The notes: generated by a model from the sequence alone, not told the origin. A stretch of DNA of 64,000 nt from Meridianimarinicoccus sp. MJW13 (GCF_014901205.1 NZ_JACNMU010000006.1:62001-126000), one strand, 5' to 3'; counted from the stretch's first letter, positions 46,720-58,278 are shown. Numbers and translations are program-made.

Positions 46720-47738
46720 GTGACATTCTGAGACCGCTGATCGGCCAAGCGGCCGATCGCCCGCTGACCGCTGACGAGGCTCTGGCCGCCTTCGAGACCC
46801 TGTTCGACGGCACCGCCACGCCCAGCCAGATCGGCGGCTTCCTGATGGCGCTGCGCACACGCGGCGAAACCGTGGACGAAATCGCCGCTGCCGCCGCGGT
46901 GATGCGCGCCCGCTGCGCCAAGGTGGCCGCACCCGAGGGGGCAATGGACATCGTCGGCACCGGCGGCGATGGCATGGGCACGCTGAATATTTCCACCGCG
47001 ACGGCTTTCGTCGTGGCGGGTGCCGGTGTGGCGGTGGCCAAGCACGGCAACCGCAACCTCAGTTCAAAGTCCGGCGCGGCGGATGCGTTGGGCCAGTTGG
47101 GCATCAACGTGATGATCGACGCGCAAGCCACGGAAAAGGCTCTGGAACAGGTTGGTATCTGCTTCATGATGGCGCCCATGCATCACCCGGCGATCAAGCA
47201 CGTCATGCCCACCCGGCAGGAACTTGGCACCCGCACGGTATTCAATCTGCTCGGCCCGCTGACCAATCCCGCAGGCGTCAAACGGCAGTTGACCGGCGCC
47301 TTTTCCCGCGACTGGATCCGGCCGATGGCGGAAACGCTGGCAGCGCTTGGATCAGAGCGCGCCTGGCTGGTGCACGGCAGCGACGGCACCGACGAGTTGT
47401 CGATCTGCGGCGAAAGCTATGTTGCCGCGCTGGAAGACGGCCGCATCGAAGATCGAACGGTGCACCCCGAAGACGCCGGCCTGCCCGTGCATCCGTTCGA
47501 GTCGATCCTCGGCGGTTCGCCCGAGGAAAACGGCGTGGCGTTCCGGGCGTTGCTGGACGGCGCGCCGGGGGCCTACCGCGATGCGGTCTGCCTGAATGCC
47601 GCCGCGGCCCTGGTCATCGCCGACAAGGCCGCCGACCTGAAAGACGGCGCACGGCTGGCTCAAGAGAGTATCGACAGCGGCAAGGCCCTGAAGAAAATAC
47701 AGGACTTGGCACGCATCACCACGGAGCTTGCCGCATGA
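46716..47738 (+). CDS. trpD: Anthranilate phosphoribosyltransferase
   Basis: 340 aa. PRPP-binding glycine loop [43 protein letters not shown], and [30 protein letters not shown] with the anthranilate-contacting residues. Second step specific to tryptophan synthesis. Confidence 0.97.
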   Translation: MSDILRPLIGQAADRPLTADEALAAFETLFDGTATPSQIGGFLMALRTRGETVDEIAAAAAVMRARCAKVAAPEGAMDIVGTGGDGMGTLNISTATAFVVAGAGVAVAKHGNRNLSSKSGAADALGQLGINVMIDAQATEKALEQVGICFMMAPMHHPAIKHVMPTRQELGTRTVFNLLGPLTNPAGVKRQLTGAFSRDWIRPMAETLAALGSERAWLVHGSDGTDELSICGESYVAALEDGRIEDRTVHPEDAGLPVHPFESILGGSPEENGVAFRALLDGAPGAYRDAVCLNAAAALVIADKAADLKDGARLAQESIDSGKALKKIQDLARITTELAA

Positions 47739-48538
47739 CCACCACCATTCTGGACAAGATCAAGGCCTACAAACTGGAACATGTGGCCGCATGCAAGCGC
47801 GACCTGTCGATGGCCGAGCAGGAGGCCCGCGCCCGCGCCGCCAACCCCACGCGCGGCTTCGCCAAGGCGCTGACAGAGGCACAGAACAACGGCTATGGCC
47901 TGATTGCCGAGATCAAGAAAGCCAGCCCCTCCAAAGGGTTGATCCGCGCCGACTTTGATCCTCCCGCGCTGGCCCGCGCCTATGAGGCCGGCGGCGCAAC
48001 CTGCCTGTCGGTGCTGACCGACGGCCCGTCCTTTCAAGGCGCCAACGGGTTCCTGACCGCCGCCCGCGATGCGGTCTCCCTGCCCGCGCTGCGCAAGGAC
48101 TTCATGTATGATCCCTATCAGGTCGCCGAAGCCCGGGGTCTGGGCGCCGATTGTATCCTGATCATCATGGCCAGTGTCACCGACGCCCAGGCCGCAGAAC
48201 TGGAAAACGCGGCATTCGGCTGGGGCATGGATGTGCTGATCGAAGTCCATGATGCCGAGGAACTGGAGCGCGCGCTGGCGCTGAAATCTCCGCTGATCGG
48301 CATCAACAACCGCAATCTCAAGACCTTCGAAACCTCGCTGGGTACCACCCGCGATCTGGCGCCACGCGTGCCGCGTGACCGGTTGGTCATCGGGGAATCG
48401 GGTCTGTTCACGCAGGCGGATCTGGCATCCATGGCCGAGGTCGGCGTGCGCACCTTCCTGATCGGCGAAAGTCTGATGCGGCAGGACGATGTCACCGCCG
48501 CCACGCGCGCGCTGTTGTCGGACCCGGTGAGCGCATGA
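47735..48538 (+). CDS. trpC: Indole-3-glycerol phosphate synthase
   Basis: 267-aa TIM barrel: [75 protein letters not shown] and [13 protein letters not shown] hold the catalytic Lys, Glu and phosphate-binding residues of TrpC. Length is usual and there is no TrpF fusion. The trpF, trpB and trpA genes are not in the window. Confidence 0.97.
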   Translation: MTTTILDKIKAYKLEHVAACKRDLSMAEQEARARAANPTRGFAKALTEAQNNGYGLIAEIKKASPSKGLIRADFDPPALARAYEAGGATCLSVLTDGPSFQGANGFLTAARDAVSLPALRKDFMYDPYQVAEARGLGADCILIIMASVTDAQAAELENAAFGWGMDVLIEVHDAEELERALALKSPLIGINNRNLKTFETSLGTTRDLAPRVPRDRLVIGESGLFTQADLASMAEVGVRTFLIGESLMRQDDVTAATRALLSDPVSA

Positions 48539-49011
48539 GCGGGCTGACCCATTTCGATGCGCAGGGACAGGCGCATATGGTGGATGTTTCTGAAAAGCCG
48601 GTCACGTCGCGCACAGCCGTGGCGTCCGGTTGCGTGAAGATGACGCCGGAAACCCTTGCAATAATTACGGAAGGCCGAGCGAAAAAGGGCGATGTTCTGT
48701 CGGTGGCGCGGCTGGCTGGGATCATGGGCGCGAAAAAAACCGCCGAGTTGATCCCTCTGTGCCATCCACTGCCCATCACCAAGGTCGCTGTTGAACTGAC
48801 CCCGGACGACAGCCTGCCCGGCGTGCGGATCGAGGCCACCGTCAAGACCTCGGGCCAGACAGGGGTGGAGATGGAAGCGCTGACGGCGGTCTCTACCGCC
48901 GCGCTAACCCTGTATGACATGGTCAAGGCGGTCGAGAAATCCATGGAAATCCGCGATATCCGGCTTGAAATGAAGGACGGCGGCAAGTCCGGACGCTACG
49001 AGGCGGGCTGA
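48535..49011 (+). CDS. moaC: Cyclic pyranopterin monophosphate synthase MoaC
   Basis: 158 aa. Active-site block [23 protein letters not shown], early [18 protein letters not shown] and [31 protein letters not shown]. Acts with MoaA in the first step of molybdopterin synthesis. Overlaps trpC and is followed 2 nt later by moeA. Confidence 0.97.
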   Translation: MSGLTHFDAQGQAHMVDVSEKPVTSRTAVASGCVKMTPETLAIITEGRAKKGDVLSVARLAGIMGAKKTAELIPLCHPLPITKVAVELTPDDSLPGVRIEATVKTSGQTGVEMEALTAVSTAALTLYDMVKAVEKSMEIRDIRLEMKDGGKSGRYEAG

Positions 49012-49013
49012 AA

Positions 49014-50192
49014 ATGATCTCTGTTTCCGAGGCGCTGACCGGCATCTTCGATCTGCTGACCCCCTTGCGGGCGGAAACCGTGCCGCTGCGCGCGGCTTCG
49101 GGCCGGGTTCTGGCCGAAGACGCCGTGGCCGGGCGGGACCAGCCGCCCTTCGATGCCGCGGTGATGGATGGCTACGCCGTGGCGGAGGCAGGATCGCTCG
49201 TCGGGAAAACGCTGCGCGTGGTGGGCGAAGCCGCCGCCGGGCACGCGCTGGACCGACGGATCGGTCCGGGCGAAGCCGCGCGGATCTTCACCGGGGCCCC
49301 CATGCCGCCCGACGCCTGCCGCGTCATCATGCAGGAAGACACGCGTGCCGAAGATGGAACCGTCGCGATTGTTGAAGACGACCCGGAAAACATCTTCGTC
49401 CGCCCCTTGGGCAGCGATTTTCGGTCCGGGGATCACCTGAAGGCCGGGCGCCGCCTGACGCCGATGGACGTGGTGCTGCTGGCCGCGATGAACCTGGCCG
49501 AGGTGCGCGTGACCCGCCGCCCCACCGTCGCGATCCTGTCGACCGGGGATGAGCTGGTCCTGCCCGGCGAAACGCCGCGCGCCGATCAGATCATCGCGTC
49601 GAACGGCTTTGGGCTGGCCGCGCTGGCCGAACAGGCCGGGGCCGAGGCGCGGCTTCTGCCGGTGGTGCGGGATCGGATGGAGGCGCTGGAGGCGGCGTTT
49701 GACCTTTGTTCCGGCGCCGACCTGATCGTCACCAGCGGCGGTGCCTCGGTCGGCGATCATGACCTGCTGGGGCGGGACCTGTCGGCCCTTGGGCTGACCC
49801 GAAACTTTTACAAGGTCGCCATGCGGCCGGGCAAGCCGCTGATGGCTGGCAAGTTGCGCAGCACGCCGATGATCGGCCTGCCGGGTAATCCCGTGTCCTC
49901 AATGGTTTGCGGGATGATTTTCATGCAGCCCGCACTTCATGCGCTGGCCGGACTGCCGCCGCAACCTGCACGGAGGGATCGCTTGCAGCTGGCCGTCGAT
50001 CTGCCCGAAAACGGCGGTCGCGAACACTACATGCGGTCACGGCTTGGCCCTCAGGGCGTCACGCCCTTCACCAGCCAGGACAGCAGCCTGCAAAAGGTCC
50101 TGTCCGAAGCCGACGCGCTGATCGTGCGCCCGCCGCATGATCCGGCCCGCAAAGCCGGGGAATATATCGAGACCGTTCCGCTGCGCCCGTGA
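49014..50192 (+). CDS. moeA: Molybdopterin molybdenumtransferase MoeA
   Basis: 392 aa. Four-domain MoeA: QPPFDAAVMDGYAV, GEAARIFTGAPMPPDACRVIMQED, then MoCF-fold block VAILSTGDELV and DLIVTSGGASVGDHD, and VAMRPGKPLMAGKLRSTPMIGLPGNPVSSMV. Inserts molybdate into adenylated molybdopterin. Ends directly against the lexA promoter. Confidence 0.95.
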   Translation: MISVSEALTGIFDLLTPLRAETVPLRAASGRVLAEDAVAGRDQPPFDAAVMDGYAVAEAGSLVGKTLRVVGEAAAGHALDRRIGPGEAARIFTGAPMPPDACRVIMQEDTRAEDGTVAIVEDDPENIFVRPLGSDFRSGDHLKAGRRLTPMDVVLLAAMNLAEVRVTRRPTVAILSTGDELVLPGETPRADQIIASNGFGLAALAEQAGAEARLLPVVRDRMEALEAAFDLCSGADLIVTSGGASVGDHDLLGRDLSALGLTRNFYKVAMRPGKPLMAGKLRSTPMIGLPGNPVSSMVCGMIFMQPALHALAGLPPQPARRDRLQLAVDLPENGGREHYMRSRLGPQGVTPFTSQDSSLQKVLSEADALIVRPPHDPARKAGEYIETVPLRP

Positions 50193-50221
50193 TTGACACA
50201 AAACGTGAACACCTGTAGAAC
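50193..50221 (+). promoter_or_regulatory. lexA promoter with SOS box
   Basis: A -35 TTGACA at 50193-50198 starts one base after the moeA stop; 17 nt further lies a -10-like TAGAAC (50216-50221). The SOS box GAACACCTGTAGAAC (GAAC-N7-GAAC, the direct-repeat alphaproteobacterial LexA site) covers 50207-50221 and overlaps the -10 element, as expected for autorepression. Confidence 0.88.
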
Positions 50222-50269
50222 GGATCTCAGAAAGAAACGTTTCCTCAAGGCGTTAGGCGGAGCAGCCCC

Positions 50270-50971
50270 ATGTTGACCCAGAAACAGCTGGATCTTCTGC
50301 AATTCATACACACGCGATTGCAGCGGGAGGGCGTTCCGCCCTCCTTCGACGAGATGAAAGAGGCGCTGGATCTGCGCTCAAAATCCGGGATCCATCGGTT
50401 GATCACCGCGCTGGAAGAACGTGGGTTCATCCGGCGACTGGCCCACAAGGCGCGCGCGATCGAGATCGTGAAACTGCCCGAAAGCCTGGAGAACAAATCC
50501 TTCCGGCCCAAGGTCATCGACGGCGACAGGCCGGACGGGCCACGACCGCGCGGTTCCGTATCGGTCGAGGGCAGCGCGGGGAACCTCGTGCCACTGCTCG
50601 GCAAGGTGGCGGCCGGGGGGCCGATCCACGCGATTTCCGAAGCCAGGGCGGAAATCACCGTGCCGCCCAACCTGCTGGCCGGAAATGGACCGCATTATGC
50701 GCTGGAGGTTGACGGGGATTCGATGATCGAGGCCGGCATCAATCCCGGCGATGTGGTTATCATCCGCGAAGGCACCATGGCCGAGAACGGCGATATCGTC
50801 GTGGCGGCGTTCCAGGATCACGACGAATACGTGGTGACGCTGAAAAAGTTCTTCCTGCGCGACAGCCGGGTGGCGCTGAAAGCCGCCAATCCGCGCTATG
50901 AGGATCGCATCCTGCCACGCGATCAGGTCGAGGTGCAGGGCCGCCTTGTCGGCTTGATCCGCAGCTACTGA
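50270..50971 (+). CDS. lexA: LexA repressor
   Basis: 233 aa. N-terminal winged helix ([20 protein letters not shown] ... [33 protein letters not shown]), Ala115-Gly116 self-cleavage bond in GKVAAGGPI, catalytic Ser151 in [10 protein letters not shown] and Lys192/193 in TLKKFF. Represses SOS genes until RecA triggers self-cleavage. Its own SOS box is in front. The 3' end overlaps comEC by 7 nt. Confidence 0.97.
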   Translation: MLTQKQLDLLQFIHTRLQREGVPPSFDEMKEALDLRSKSGIHRLITALEERGFIRRLAHKARAIEIVKLPESLENKSFRPKVIDGDRPDGPRPRGSVSVEGSAGNLVPLLGKVAAGGPIHAISEARAEITVPPNLLAGNGPHYALEVDGDSMIEAGINPGDVVIIREGTMAENGDIVVAAFQDHDEYVVTLKKFFLRDSRVALKAANPRYEDRILPRDQVEVQGRLVGLIRSY

Positions 50972-53127
50972 CCGGGCGGCGCGTTCAGCGCCAGCCGCAC
51001 GGATTCGACAATTCTCAAGGCCTGCGCCGGATCCTTCTGACCGGCACGGGTCCACAGGCGGTTGCCAGCCCGCACCTTGGCGGCTTCGACGCGCCAGGCG
51101 TCTTGCTGTCCCCAGATGGCCAGCGCGCCGCTTTTTCGCAGTGCATCGGGATCGAGGATCAGGCACGGGCCGGAAATCTCCCGTGTCGGGGTGACAAGCA
51201 TCTGCGCGCTCGCACACGCGGCCGAGCGCCCTGAGGCCCATCGCATCTGGGCGCTGTTCACCGGCACGACCATCGCCTTGCCGTCCAGGTCCGCCTGCGC
51301 ACGGTCATAGGCTGCGATCCGATCCCGATCCTGACCATCGTTTTCCAGCCACGCCAAGGCAGCATATCCGTCGCCGCGCGGCTTGTTGAGCGCGCGTCCC
51401 GCTTGCGTCATCACCCCCACCAGTCCCCCGGTCTCGGCGATCAGCAGAAAGGGCCTTTCGACCCGGCTCCACACCCCGAAGGCCAGCGCGATCACCGCCA
51501 GACCTAGCACCGCCGACCGGGTGCGCCACAGCATCAGCCACAAGGCCCCAAGGGCAAAAACGGGCAGGAACATCGCGGGTGGGCTGGGCACGAATTTCAG
51601 GGCGTTCTGCAGACCCGCCACATGCCCGGCCACCGTCAGTATCCAGGTGATGCCCTGCCCCATGATCCACAATGCGGGCTGGGCCATCCCGACCAGCCCC
51701 AGCACCCCGGCCAGCACTGCCGCCGGCGCCACGACACTGCCCATCACCGGCACCGCCAGCAAGTTGGCGATCAACCCGTACGAGGCAATCTGGTTGAAAT
51801 GCGCCGCCGCAAATGGCGCAGTCGCCAGCCCGGCCACGGCGGAAGACAGCACCAGCGTGCCCACCACCCGCAAGGGCCGCCAGACCCGCGGCAGATCGAC
51901 CGCGCGCAGCCACCCGAAGGTCCAGACCAGCGCGGTCGTGGCCGCAAAGGACATCTGGAACCCCGGCCCCATCAGGGCCTCTGGCCTGAGCACCAGCACT
52001 ATGGTGGCCGCCAGCGCCACGGCGCGCAGGGTGATGGCCCGCCTGTCCGCCAGCACGGCGGCCAGCATCACCGCCACCATGATGAAAGCCCGCTGGGTCG
52101 ACACAGACCCCCCCGACAGGGCCAGGTATCCGGCGGCGGCCAGCAGCGCACAAATCGCCGCGATCTTCTTGCCGGGCCATCGCAGGGCCAGCGGCGGGAC
52201 CAGCGCGATGGCGGCCCGCACCGCGCCGAAAACCACGCCGGTCAACAACCCCACGTGCAGCCCCGAGATCGCCAGAAGATGCGCCAGGTTGCTGTTGCGC
52301 ATGGCATCCATCGTCTCGCGCGACAGGGCGGAACGGTCGCCGGTCACGATGGCGGCGGCCATGGCCCCGGCCTGTCCGGGGATGCGCGCCTGGAGCCGCG
52401 CCGACAGGGAAAGCCGCACCTGCCCCAGCCAGACCGCCGGGCTGCGGGCATCGGGCCGCGCGACGACCAGAACCGGGTTGCGGGTATAGCCCACCGCGCC
52501 GATCTGCTGAAACCACGCGTGGCGGCGGAAGTCGAAGCCCCCCGGCTCGACCGGTGCCGAGGGCGGGCTGAGGTGGCCGGTGGTCATCACCCGCAATCCC
52601 GTCTCCGGCTCAACATCATGCGGCAGCCCGTGCAGCGAAATGCGCACCCGCGCCGGTGTACGATGGCGGGACAGATCGCCCAGCGTGACCTGATCCAGCG
52701 TCAGTCGCAACTTGTCACTGATCGACCGATCGATCTGTACGATACGTCCCTGGATCGGGCCGTAGAAGCGGTATTCCAGCACCGGTGCGGCCACCAGATG
52801 TGCGCGGGTGCCAGCCCAGCCAAAGGCCAGAAGCATCAGCGCAAGGGCGGTCCAGAGTGGCCCGGTGGTCTCGGACCCGCGTCGCGACAGGATCGCGGCC
52901 AGCAGACCCAGCCCGGCGGCGATCCCCAGACCCGCTACCGAAGGCTCCTGTGGCACGGCGAAATACGCGCCGATGCCCACGGCCATCGCCACCGGCACCC
53001 AAAGGAACAGATGCCCGCGTTGCGCCGCGATCTGGATGGCGATCGGATTGCCTGTCACTGGCCGGTCCGCCCGGGCATGGTCTTGCACCTCCGTTGCTCC
53101 GCAACTGTTTCCGGTCGTGGTTGCCAT
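50965..53127 (-). CDS. comEC: ComEC/Rec2-family DNA uptake channel protein
   Basis: 720 aa, many membrane helices. N-terminal OB-like domain (DUF4131; [29 protein letters not shown]), competence domain with [22 protein letters not shown] and [22 protein letters not shown]. No metallo-beta-lactamase domain is visible at the C-terminus, which ends in a soluble ~150-residue region. Forms the inner-membrane channel for single-stranded DNA in natural transformation. Convergent with lexA, divergent from gltX. Confidence 0.92.
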   Translation of the reverse strand: MATTTGNSCGATEVQDHARADRPVTGNPIAIQIAAQRGHLFLWVPVAMAVGIGAYFAVPQEPSVAGLGIAAGLGLLAAILSRRGSETTGPLWTALALMLLAFGWAGTRAHLVAAPVLEYRFYGPIQGRIVQIDRSISDKLRLTLDQVTLGDLSRHRTPARVRISLHGLPHDVEPETGLRVMTTGHLSPPSAPVEPGGFDFRRHAWFQQIGAVGYTRNPVLVVARPDARSPAVWLGQVRLSLSARLQARIPGQAGAMAAAIVTGDRSALSRETMDAMRNSNLAHLLAISGLHVGLLTGVVFGAVRAAIALVPPLALRWPGKKIAAICALLAAAGYLALSGGSVSTQRAFIMVAVMLAAVLADRRAITLRAVALAATIVLVLRPEALMGPGFQMSFAATTALVWTFGWLRAVDLPRVWRPLRVVGTLVLSSAVAGLATAPFAAAHFNQIASYGLIANLLAVPVMGSVVAPAAVLAGVLGLVGMAQPALWIMGQGITWILTVAGHVAGLQNALKFVPSPPAMFLPVFALGALWLMLWRTRSAVLGLAVIALAFGVWSRVERPFLLIAETGGLVGVMTQAGRALNKPRGDGYAALAWLENDGQDRDRIAAYDRAQADLDGKAMVVPVNSAQMRWASGRSAACASAQMLVTPTREISGPCLILDPDALRKSGALAIWGQQDAWRVEAAKVRAGNRLWTRAGQKDPAQALRIVESVRLALNAPPGQ

Positions 53128-53211
53128 GCGGTTAACGGCGCTTCGGCGCGTGCGGGTTTACCCCCCTTGGCATCCGCTTTAAGGGACATCTCAGCAGCCA
53201 AGGAGCCCCAG

Positions 53212-54615
53212 ATGACCGCCCCGCATGTCGTGACCCGTTTCGCCCCGTCCCCCACTGGCTATCTGCACATCGGCGGGGCCAGAACCGCGCTGTTCAACTG
53301 GCTGTACGCGCGCGCCCGTGGTGGCCAGTTCCTGCTGCGGATCGAGGATACCGACCGCGCCCGATCGACCCCCGAGGCGACGCAGGCCATTCTGGACGGC
53401 ATGTCCTGGCTGAAGCTGGATCATGACGGCGAGGTCATCAGCCAGGCCGCGCGCGGCGACCGCCATGCCGAGGTTGCCCATGCGATGCTGGCCTCTGGCC
53501 ATGCCTACAAGTGCTTCTCGCCGCAGGAAGAGATCGCCGCCTTCCGGGATGCCGCCCGTGCCGAGGGCAAATCGACCCTGTTCCGCTCGCCGTGGCGCGA
53601 CGCCGACCCGGCCACCTTCCCGGACGCGCCCTATGTGGTCCGCCTGAAGGCTCCGCGCGACGGAGAGACGGTGATCGACGATCAGGTGCAGGGCAAGGTC
53701 ACCTTCCGCAATTCCGAGCTGGACGACATGATCTGCCTGCGTTCGGACGGAACGCCGACCTACATGCTGGCCGTGGTGGTGGACGATCACGACATGGGCG
53801 TCACCCATGTGATCCGGGGCGACGACCACCTGGCCAATGCGGCGCGTCAGACACTGGTTTATCAGGCCATGGGCTGGCCGCTGCCGGTCTGGGCACATAT
53901 TCCGCTGATCCACGGCCCTGACGGCAAGAAACTGTCCAAGCGTCACGGCGCGCTTGGCGTCGATGAATACCAGAAGATGGGCTATCCCGTCGAAGGCATG
54001 CGCAACTATCTGTCACGGCTGGGCTGGAGCCACGGCGACGACGAGGTTTTCACCACGGCACAGGCGCTGGAGTGGTTCGATCTGGATGGAATCGGCAAAT
54101 CCCCGGCCCGGTTCGACTTCAAGAAGCTGGAAAACATCTGCGGTCACCAGATGGCCATGACAGACGATGCTGCACTGTTGCATGAAATTGAGGCATATTT
54201 GAATGTGACCGGGGCAGATCGCCTCACGCCCACTCAGGTCGAGGGTCTGGGGGCTGCGCTCTATTGCCTCAAGGATCGCGCGAAGACCATACCGCAACTT
54301 CTTGAAAAAGCGCATTTCGTACTGGCGGAGCGGCCCCTGGAACTTGACGCGAAATCGGCCAAGACGCTCGATCCGGTATCCATTGGTATACTGAAAGAAT
54401 TGACGCCGCATCTGCAAAATGCTAGTTGGTCGCGCAATGCGCTGGAGGAAACTGTAACAGCGTTTGCAGAGGCAGGGGACATCAAGATGGGCAAGATCGC
54501 ACAGCCTTTGCGGGCCGCGCTTTCTGGTCGCGCTGTATCCCCAAGCGTTTTTGACATGATGCTGGTCATCGGGCGGGACGAGACTCTGGCCCGGCTGGCA
54601 GATGTGACTGGCTAA
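53212..54615 (+). CDS. gltX: Glutamate--tRNA ligase
   Basis: 467 aa class I aminoacyl-tRNA synthetase: HIGH-type [48 protein letters not shown]-type [16 protein letters not shown] 53212 has AAGGAG upstream; the frame is open far upstream through the antisense of comEC, but this is not coding. Alphaproteobacteria often have two GltX proteins; the other would lie elsewhere. Confidence 0.96.
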   Translation: MTAPHVVTRFAPSPTGYLHIGGARTALFNWLYARARGGQFLLRIEDTDRARSTPEATQAILDGMSWLKLDHDGEVISQAARGDRHAEVAHAMLASGHAYKCFSPQEEIAAFRDAARAEGKSTLFRSPWRDADPATFPDAPYVVRLKAPRDGETVIDDQVQGKVTFRNSELDDMICLRSDGTPTYMLAVVVDDHDMGVTHVIRGDDHLANAARQTLVYQAMGWPLPVWAHIPLIHGPDGKKLSKRHGALGVDEYQKMGYPVEGMRNYLSRLGWSHGDDEVFTTAQALEWFDLDGIGKSPARFDFKKLENICGHQMAMTDDAALLHEIEAYLNVTGADRLTPTQVEGLGAALYCLKDRAKTIPQLLEKAHFVLAERPLELDAKSAKTLDPVSIGILKELTPHLQNASWSRNALEETVTAFAEAGDIKMGKIAQPLRAALSGRAVSPSVFDMMLVIGRDETLARLADVTG

Positions 54616-54632
54616 GGCCGATTTCCGGCCTT
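54614..54632 (+). terminator. Weak stem-loop after gltX
   Basis: Arms AAGGCCG (54614-54620) and CGGCCTT (54626-54632), 5-nt loop, starting within the gltX stop codon. No T-run follows, so termination would be partial. Confidence 0.4.
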
Positions 54633-54694
54633 GGTCACCGACAGACACGAGCGATACGACTAGCGCGTGCCGCGCGTCATACAAAGGGACAATC

Positions 54695-55990
54695 ATGGCT
54701 GACACGACTAAGACCGCGACCCTGAGTTTCGGCGACACCACACTGGAGTTGCCGCTTCACTCGCCCTCCATCGGGCCGGATGCCGTTGACATTAGCTCGC
54801 TCTACGGTCAGGGCCACGTCTTCACCTACGATCCGGGGTTCACCTCGACTGCGGCCTGCCGTTCGACCATCACCTATATTGACGGCGAAGAAGGCGTGCT
54901 GCTGCACCGGGGCTATCCGATCGACCAACTTGCGGCCAAGTCGCACTACCTGGAAGTCTGCTATCTGCTGCTGTACGGCGAACTGCCCACGGGCACCCAG
55001 CTGGAAGACTTCGAGCGTCGTGTCACCCAGCACACCATGCTGCACGAGCAGATGCGCAACTTCTTCTCGGGCTTCCGCCGCGACGCGCATCCGATGGCCA
55101 TCATGGTCGGGATCGTTGGCGCAATGTCGGCCTTCTACCATGACAGCACCGATATTGCCGATCCGTGGCAGCGCGAAGTCGCCTCGATCCGCCTGATCGC
55201 CAAGATGCCGACCATCGCTGCCTGGGCGTTCAAGTATCACGTGGGCCAGCCCTTCGTGTATCCGCGCAACGATCTGGACTATGCCTCGAACTTCCTGCGC
55301 ATGTGCTTTGCCGTGCCCGCCCAGGAATACGAAGTGAACCCGATCCTGAGCCGCGCCATGGACCGGATCTTTACCCTGCACGCCGATCACGAGCAGAACG
55401 CCTCGACCTCGACCGTGCGTCTGGCCTCTTCCTCGGGCGCCAACCCGTTCGCCTGCATCGCGGCCGGCATCGCCTGCCTCTGGGGTCCGGCCCATGGCGG
55501 CGCCAACCAGGCCTGCCTGGAGATGCTGAAGGAAATCGGCACCCCGGATCGCATTCCGGAATACATCGCCCGCGCCAAGGACAAGAACGATCCGTTCCGC
55601 CTGATGGGCTTTGGTCACCGCGTGTACAAGAACTTCGACCCGCGCGCGAAGGTGATGAAGCAATCGGCCGACGAGGTGCTGGATCTGCTGGGCATCGAGG
55701 ACAACCCGACCCTGCAGGTGGCCAAGGAGCTGGAAGCGGCCGCCCTTGCCGATCCGTACTTCGCCGAAAAGAAGTTGTTCCCGAACGTGGACTTCTATTC
55801 CGGCATCATCCTTGAGGCCATGGGCTTCCCGACCTCGATGTTCACCCCGATCTTCGCGCTGTCGCGCACCGTGGGCTGGATCTCGCAGTGGAAGGAAATG
55901 CTGGGCGATCCCGAGCAGCGCATTGGCCGTCCGCGTCAGCTTTACATGGGTGCTACCGAGCGTGACTACATCGACGTGGAAAACCGCTGA
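54695..55990 (+). CDS. gltA: Citrate synthase
   Basis: 431 aa, type II hexameric bacterial form: [33 protein letters not shown], catalytic His in [48 protein letters not shown], and Asp in [10 protein letters not shown]. First TCA cycle step. AAGGG upstream of the ATG. Followed by a strong terminator. Confidence 0.97.
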   Translation: MADTTKTATLSFGDTTLELPLHSPSIGPDAVDISSLYGQGHVFTYDPGFTSTAACRSTITYIDGEEGVLLHRGYPIDQLAAKSHYLEVCYLLLYGELPTGTQLEDFERRVTQHTMLHEQMRNFFSGFRRDAHPMAIMVGIVGAMSAFYHDSTDIADPWQREVASIRLIAKMPTIAAWAFKYHVGQPFVYPRNDLDYASNFLRMCFAVPAQEYEVNPILSRAMDRIFTLHADHEQNASTSTVRLASSSGANPFACIAAGIACLWGPAHGGANQACLEMLKEIGTPDRIPEYIARAKDKNDPFRLMGFGHRVYKNFDPRAKVMKQSADEVLDLLGIEDNPTLQVAKELEAAALADPYFAEKKLFPNVDFYSGIILEAMGFPTSMFTPIFALSRTVGWISQWKEMLGDPEQRIGRPRQLYMGATERDYIDVENR

Positions 55991-56014
55991 TCCAGCGGCC
56001 CCGCGACCAACAGG

Positions 56015-56044
56015 AAAGCCCCGGCATCGGCCGGGGCTTTCTCG
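56015..56044. terminator. Intrinsic terminator after gltA
   Basis: 10-bp arms AAAGCCCCGG (56015-56024) and CCGGGGCTTT (56031-56040) with CATCGG loop, followed by CTCG. Symmetric A/T ends let it serve gltA and the convergent PNPOx-like gene. Confidence 0.85.
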
Positions 56045-56053
56045 TTTCCGGGC

Positions 56054-56611
56054 TCAGCCCGCGTCGGGCCTGATCCCGGTAGGCGCCCCGTCGATTGTCT
56101 GGCGGTTCTTGCGCTCTTGATAGGCCTGAGTGCCGTCCGGGCCAAGTGCAACGAAATGCGCGACCAGCTGGTCGTCCGCGCGATCTTCGACAAAGTCCAT
56201 CAGCGGCACCCCCATCCCGCACGAGCTTTGCACCAGATCGATCCGCAGATCGAAGACCTGCCGGGCGCCCGCCACGTCCGGGAAATGGCCATAGGCCCAG
56301 TCCCAATCCGCATCGAAATCATGGATCGCGCGCGCCTGTCCATAGACCCGCAGGATCAGCGGCTTGCCGTCGAAGGCGCACCACATCAGCGTCATCCGGT
56401 TGGTATCGCGCAGGTGGCCTGCGGTTTCATTGCCGCTGCCGGTCAGGTTCAGCCACAACAGCCGGTTGTCATCCAGCACCCGCAGGCTGTCCATGCCCTT
56501 GGGCGAGACGTTCACCCGCCCCTCGCGCGCGGCGGTGCCCACGAAAAAGATGTGCTGCCGGGCGATGAATGTCCGGAATGCTTCGGTCAGGCGGGGAAAC
56601 TGCTTTGCCAT
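56054..56611 (-). CDS. Pyridoxamine 5'-phosphate oxidase-family (FMN-binding split-barrel) protein
   Basis: 185 aa. Split barrel: FIARQHIFFVGTAAREGRVNVSPKGMDSLRVLDDNRLLWLNLTGSGNETAGHLRDTNRMTLMW-type segment of the PNPOx-like group, distinct from true PdxH. Probably a flavin- or F420-type oxidoreductase of unknown substrate. ATG 56611 preferred over GTG 56626 from the family N-terminus. Single gene. Confidence 0.82.
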   Translation of the reverse strand: MAKQFPRLTEAFRTFIARQHIFFVGTAAREGRVNVSPKGMDSLRVLDDNRLLWLNLTGSGNETAGHLRDTNRMTLMWCAFDGKPLILRVYGQARAIHDFDADWDWAYGHFPDVAGARQVFDLRIDLVQSSCGMGVPLMDFVEDRADDQLVAHFVALGPDGTQAYQERKNRQTIDGAPTGIRPDAG

Positions 56612-56746
56612 CTTGGGGCCTTTCACACTTGTTCAGCACCAGCCCTACCGCATTCGCCGCAGGCACAGAACCCTTGCCGCCTTGCCGCCGCGTCCTGCTT
56701 TGTCTAGGTAGACCGCGATTCCACGACATTCCTGAAAGGCGCGCCC

Positions 56747-58048
56747 ATGATCCCCCGCTATTCCCGTCCCGAGATGGTCGCCATCTGGTCCCCGGAAACC
56801 AAGTTTCGGATCTGGTACGAGATCGAGGCCCACGCCTGCGACGCCCAGGCCGAACTGGGGGTGATCCCGAAGGAAAACGCCGAGGCCGTCTGGAAAGCCA
56901 AGGACGTGGAATTCAACGTCGACCGCATCGACGAGATCGAGGCCGTCACCAAACATGACGTCATCGCCTTCCTGACCCATCTGGCCGAGATCATCGGCAA
57001 TGATGAAGCCCGCTTCGTGCATCAGGGCATGACCAGTTCCGACGTGCTGGACACCTGTTTCAACGTGCAGCTGGTCCGCGCCGCCGACATCCTGATCGCC
57101 GACATGGAAAAACTGCTGGCCGCCCTGAAGCGTCGCGCGATGGAACACAAGATGACCATCCGCATCGGCCGCAGCCATGGCATCCATGCCGAGCCGACCA
57201 CCATGGGCCTGACCTTCGCGCGCTTCTACGCCGAGATGGATCGCAACCTGAACCGCCTGAAGAAAGCCCGGATGGAGATCGCCACCGGTGCCGTCTCCGG
57301 CGCGGTCGGCACCTTCGCCAACATCGACCCGGCGGTCGAGGAACACGTCTGCGCCAAGCTGGGGCTCGAGGTCGAGCCGATCTCGACCCAGGTGATCCCA
57401 CGCGACCGGCACGCCGCCTTCTTCGCCGCCCTTGGCGTGGTGGCCAGTTCCATCGAGAACGTCGCCACCGAGATCCGCCACATGCAGCGCACCGAGGTTC
57501 TGGAAGCTGAAGAGTTCTTCTCGAAAGGTCAGAAGGGCTCTTCGGCGATGCCGCACAAGCGCAACCCGGTGCTGACCGAGAACCTGACCGGTCTGGCCCG
57601 CCTGGTGCGCATGGCCGTGGTTCCGGCGATGGAGAACGTGGCGCTCTGGCACGAGCGCGACATCTCGCACAGCTCGGTGGAACGCAACATCGGCCCCGAC
57701 ACCACCATCACGCTGGATTTCGCATTGGCGCGCCTGACCATGGTGATCGACAAGCTGGTGATCTATCCCGACAACATGATCGCCAACATGAACAAGTTCC
57801 GCGGTCTGGTGCATTCGCAGCGCGTGCTGCTGGCCCTGACCCAGAAAGGTGTCAGCCGCGAAGACAGCTATCGTCTGGTTCAGCGCAACGCCATGAAGGT
57901 CTGGGAACAAGGCGCTGATTTCATGGAAGAACTGAAGGGCGATCCGGATGTGACCGCGGTGATGTCCGTGGCCGAGATCGAAGACAAGTTCGACCTTGGC
58001 TATCACACCAAGCACGTCGATACGATCTTCAGCCGCGTCTTCGGTTAG
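56747..58048 (+). CDS. purB: Adenylosuccinate lyase
   Basis: 433 aa fumarase/aspartase-superfamily enzyme: EAVTKHDVIAFLTHLAE, HQGMTSSDVLDTC, GRSHGIHAEPTTMG with catalytic His, and signature GSSAMPHKRNPVLTEN with catalytic Ser. Cleaves SAICAR and adenylosuccinate in purine synthesis. GAAAGG upstream of ATG. Confidence 0.97.
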   Translation: MIPRYSRPEMVAIWSPETKFRIWYEIEAHACDAQAELGVIPKENAEAVWKAKDVEFNVDRIDEIEAVTKHDVIAFLTHLAEIIGNDEARFVHQGMTSSDVLDTCFNVQLVRAADILIADMEKLLAALKRRAMEHKMTIRIGRSHGIHAEPTTMGLTFARFYAEMDRNLNRLKKARMEIATGAVSGAVGTFANIDPAVEEHVCAKLGLEVEPISTQVIPRDRHAAFFAALGVVASSIENVATEIRHMQRTEVLEAEEFFSKGQKGSSAMPHKRNPVLTENLTGLARLVRMAVVPAMENVALWHERDISHSSVERNIGPDTTITLDFALARLTMVIDKLVIYPDNMIANMNKFRGLVHSQRVLLALTQKGVSREDSYRLVQRNAMKVWEQGADFMEELKGDPDVTAVMSVAEIEDKFDLGYHTKHVDTIFSRVFG

Positions 58049-58113
58049 GCGAAAATTTTGAAGCCAGCGCCCTTCGTGCTACATTCTCCGTCGTACAACG
58101 AAGGGAGTCGATC

Positions 58114-58278
58114 ATGAAGATCAAGACAGCAATCGTGGCCTTGGCGCTGGCCACCCTGCCCGGGCTTGCCGTGGCGGACTATTGCCAGCACGGCAAGGAA
58201 CAGCGGGCGTCCTCCTGTGCCCAGGGCTTGACGTGGGATTCCGCGACGCAACGCTGCACCCCCGGCACCACAAGCTGA
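58114..58278 (+). CDS. 54-residue secreted cysteine-containing peptide
   Basis: Short gene with AAGGGAG seven bases before the ATG. Signal peptide MKIKTAIVALALATLPGLAVA, then a 33-residue mature part DYCQHGKEQRASSCAQGLTW followed by DSATQRC and a short tail; three Cys, with a C-x-H-G ... SCAxGxxWDxxTxxC pattern reminiscent of a chitin-binding/peritrophin-like half repeat. I recall similar small proteins after purB in related genomes, sometimes mislabelled after purB. Function unknown. A 10-bp stem-loop follows the stop directly. Confidence 0.75.
   Translation: MKIKTAIVALALATLPGLAVADYCQHGKEQRASSCAQGLTWDSATQRCTPGTTS

Noticed and set aside
51622-53211. Open frame of about 530 codons running into gltX in phase
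   Set aside because: It is the antisense of comEC; composition is Arg/Gln/His/Gly-rich without any domain, and gltX has a good ribosome site and HIGH motif at its own ATG. High GC makes such frames common.
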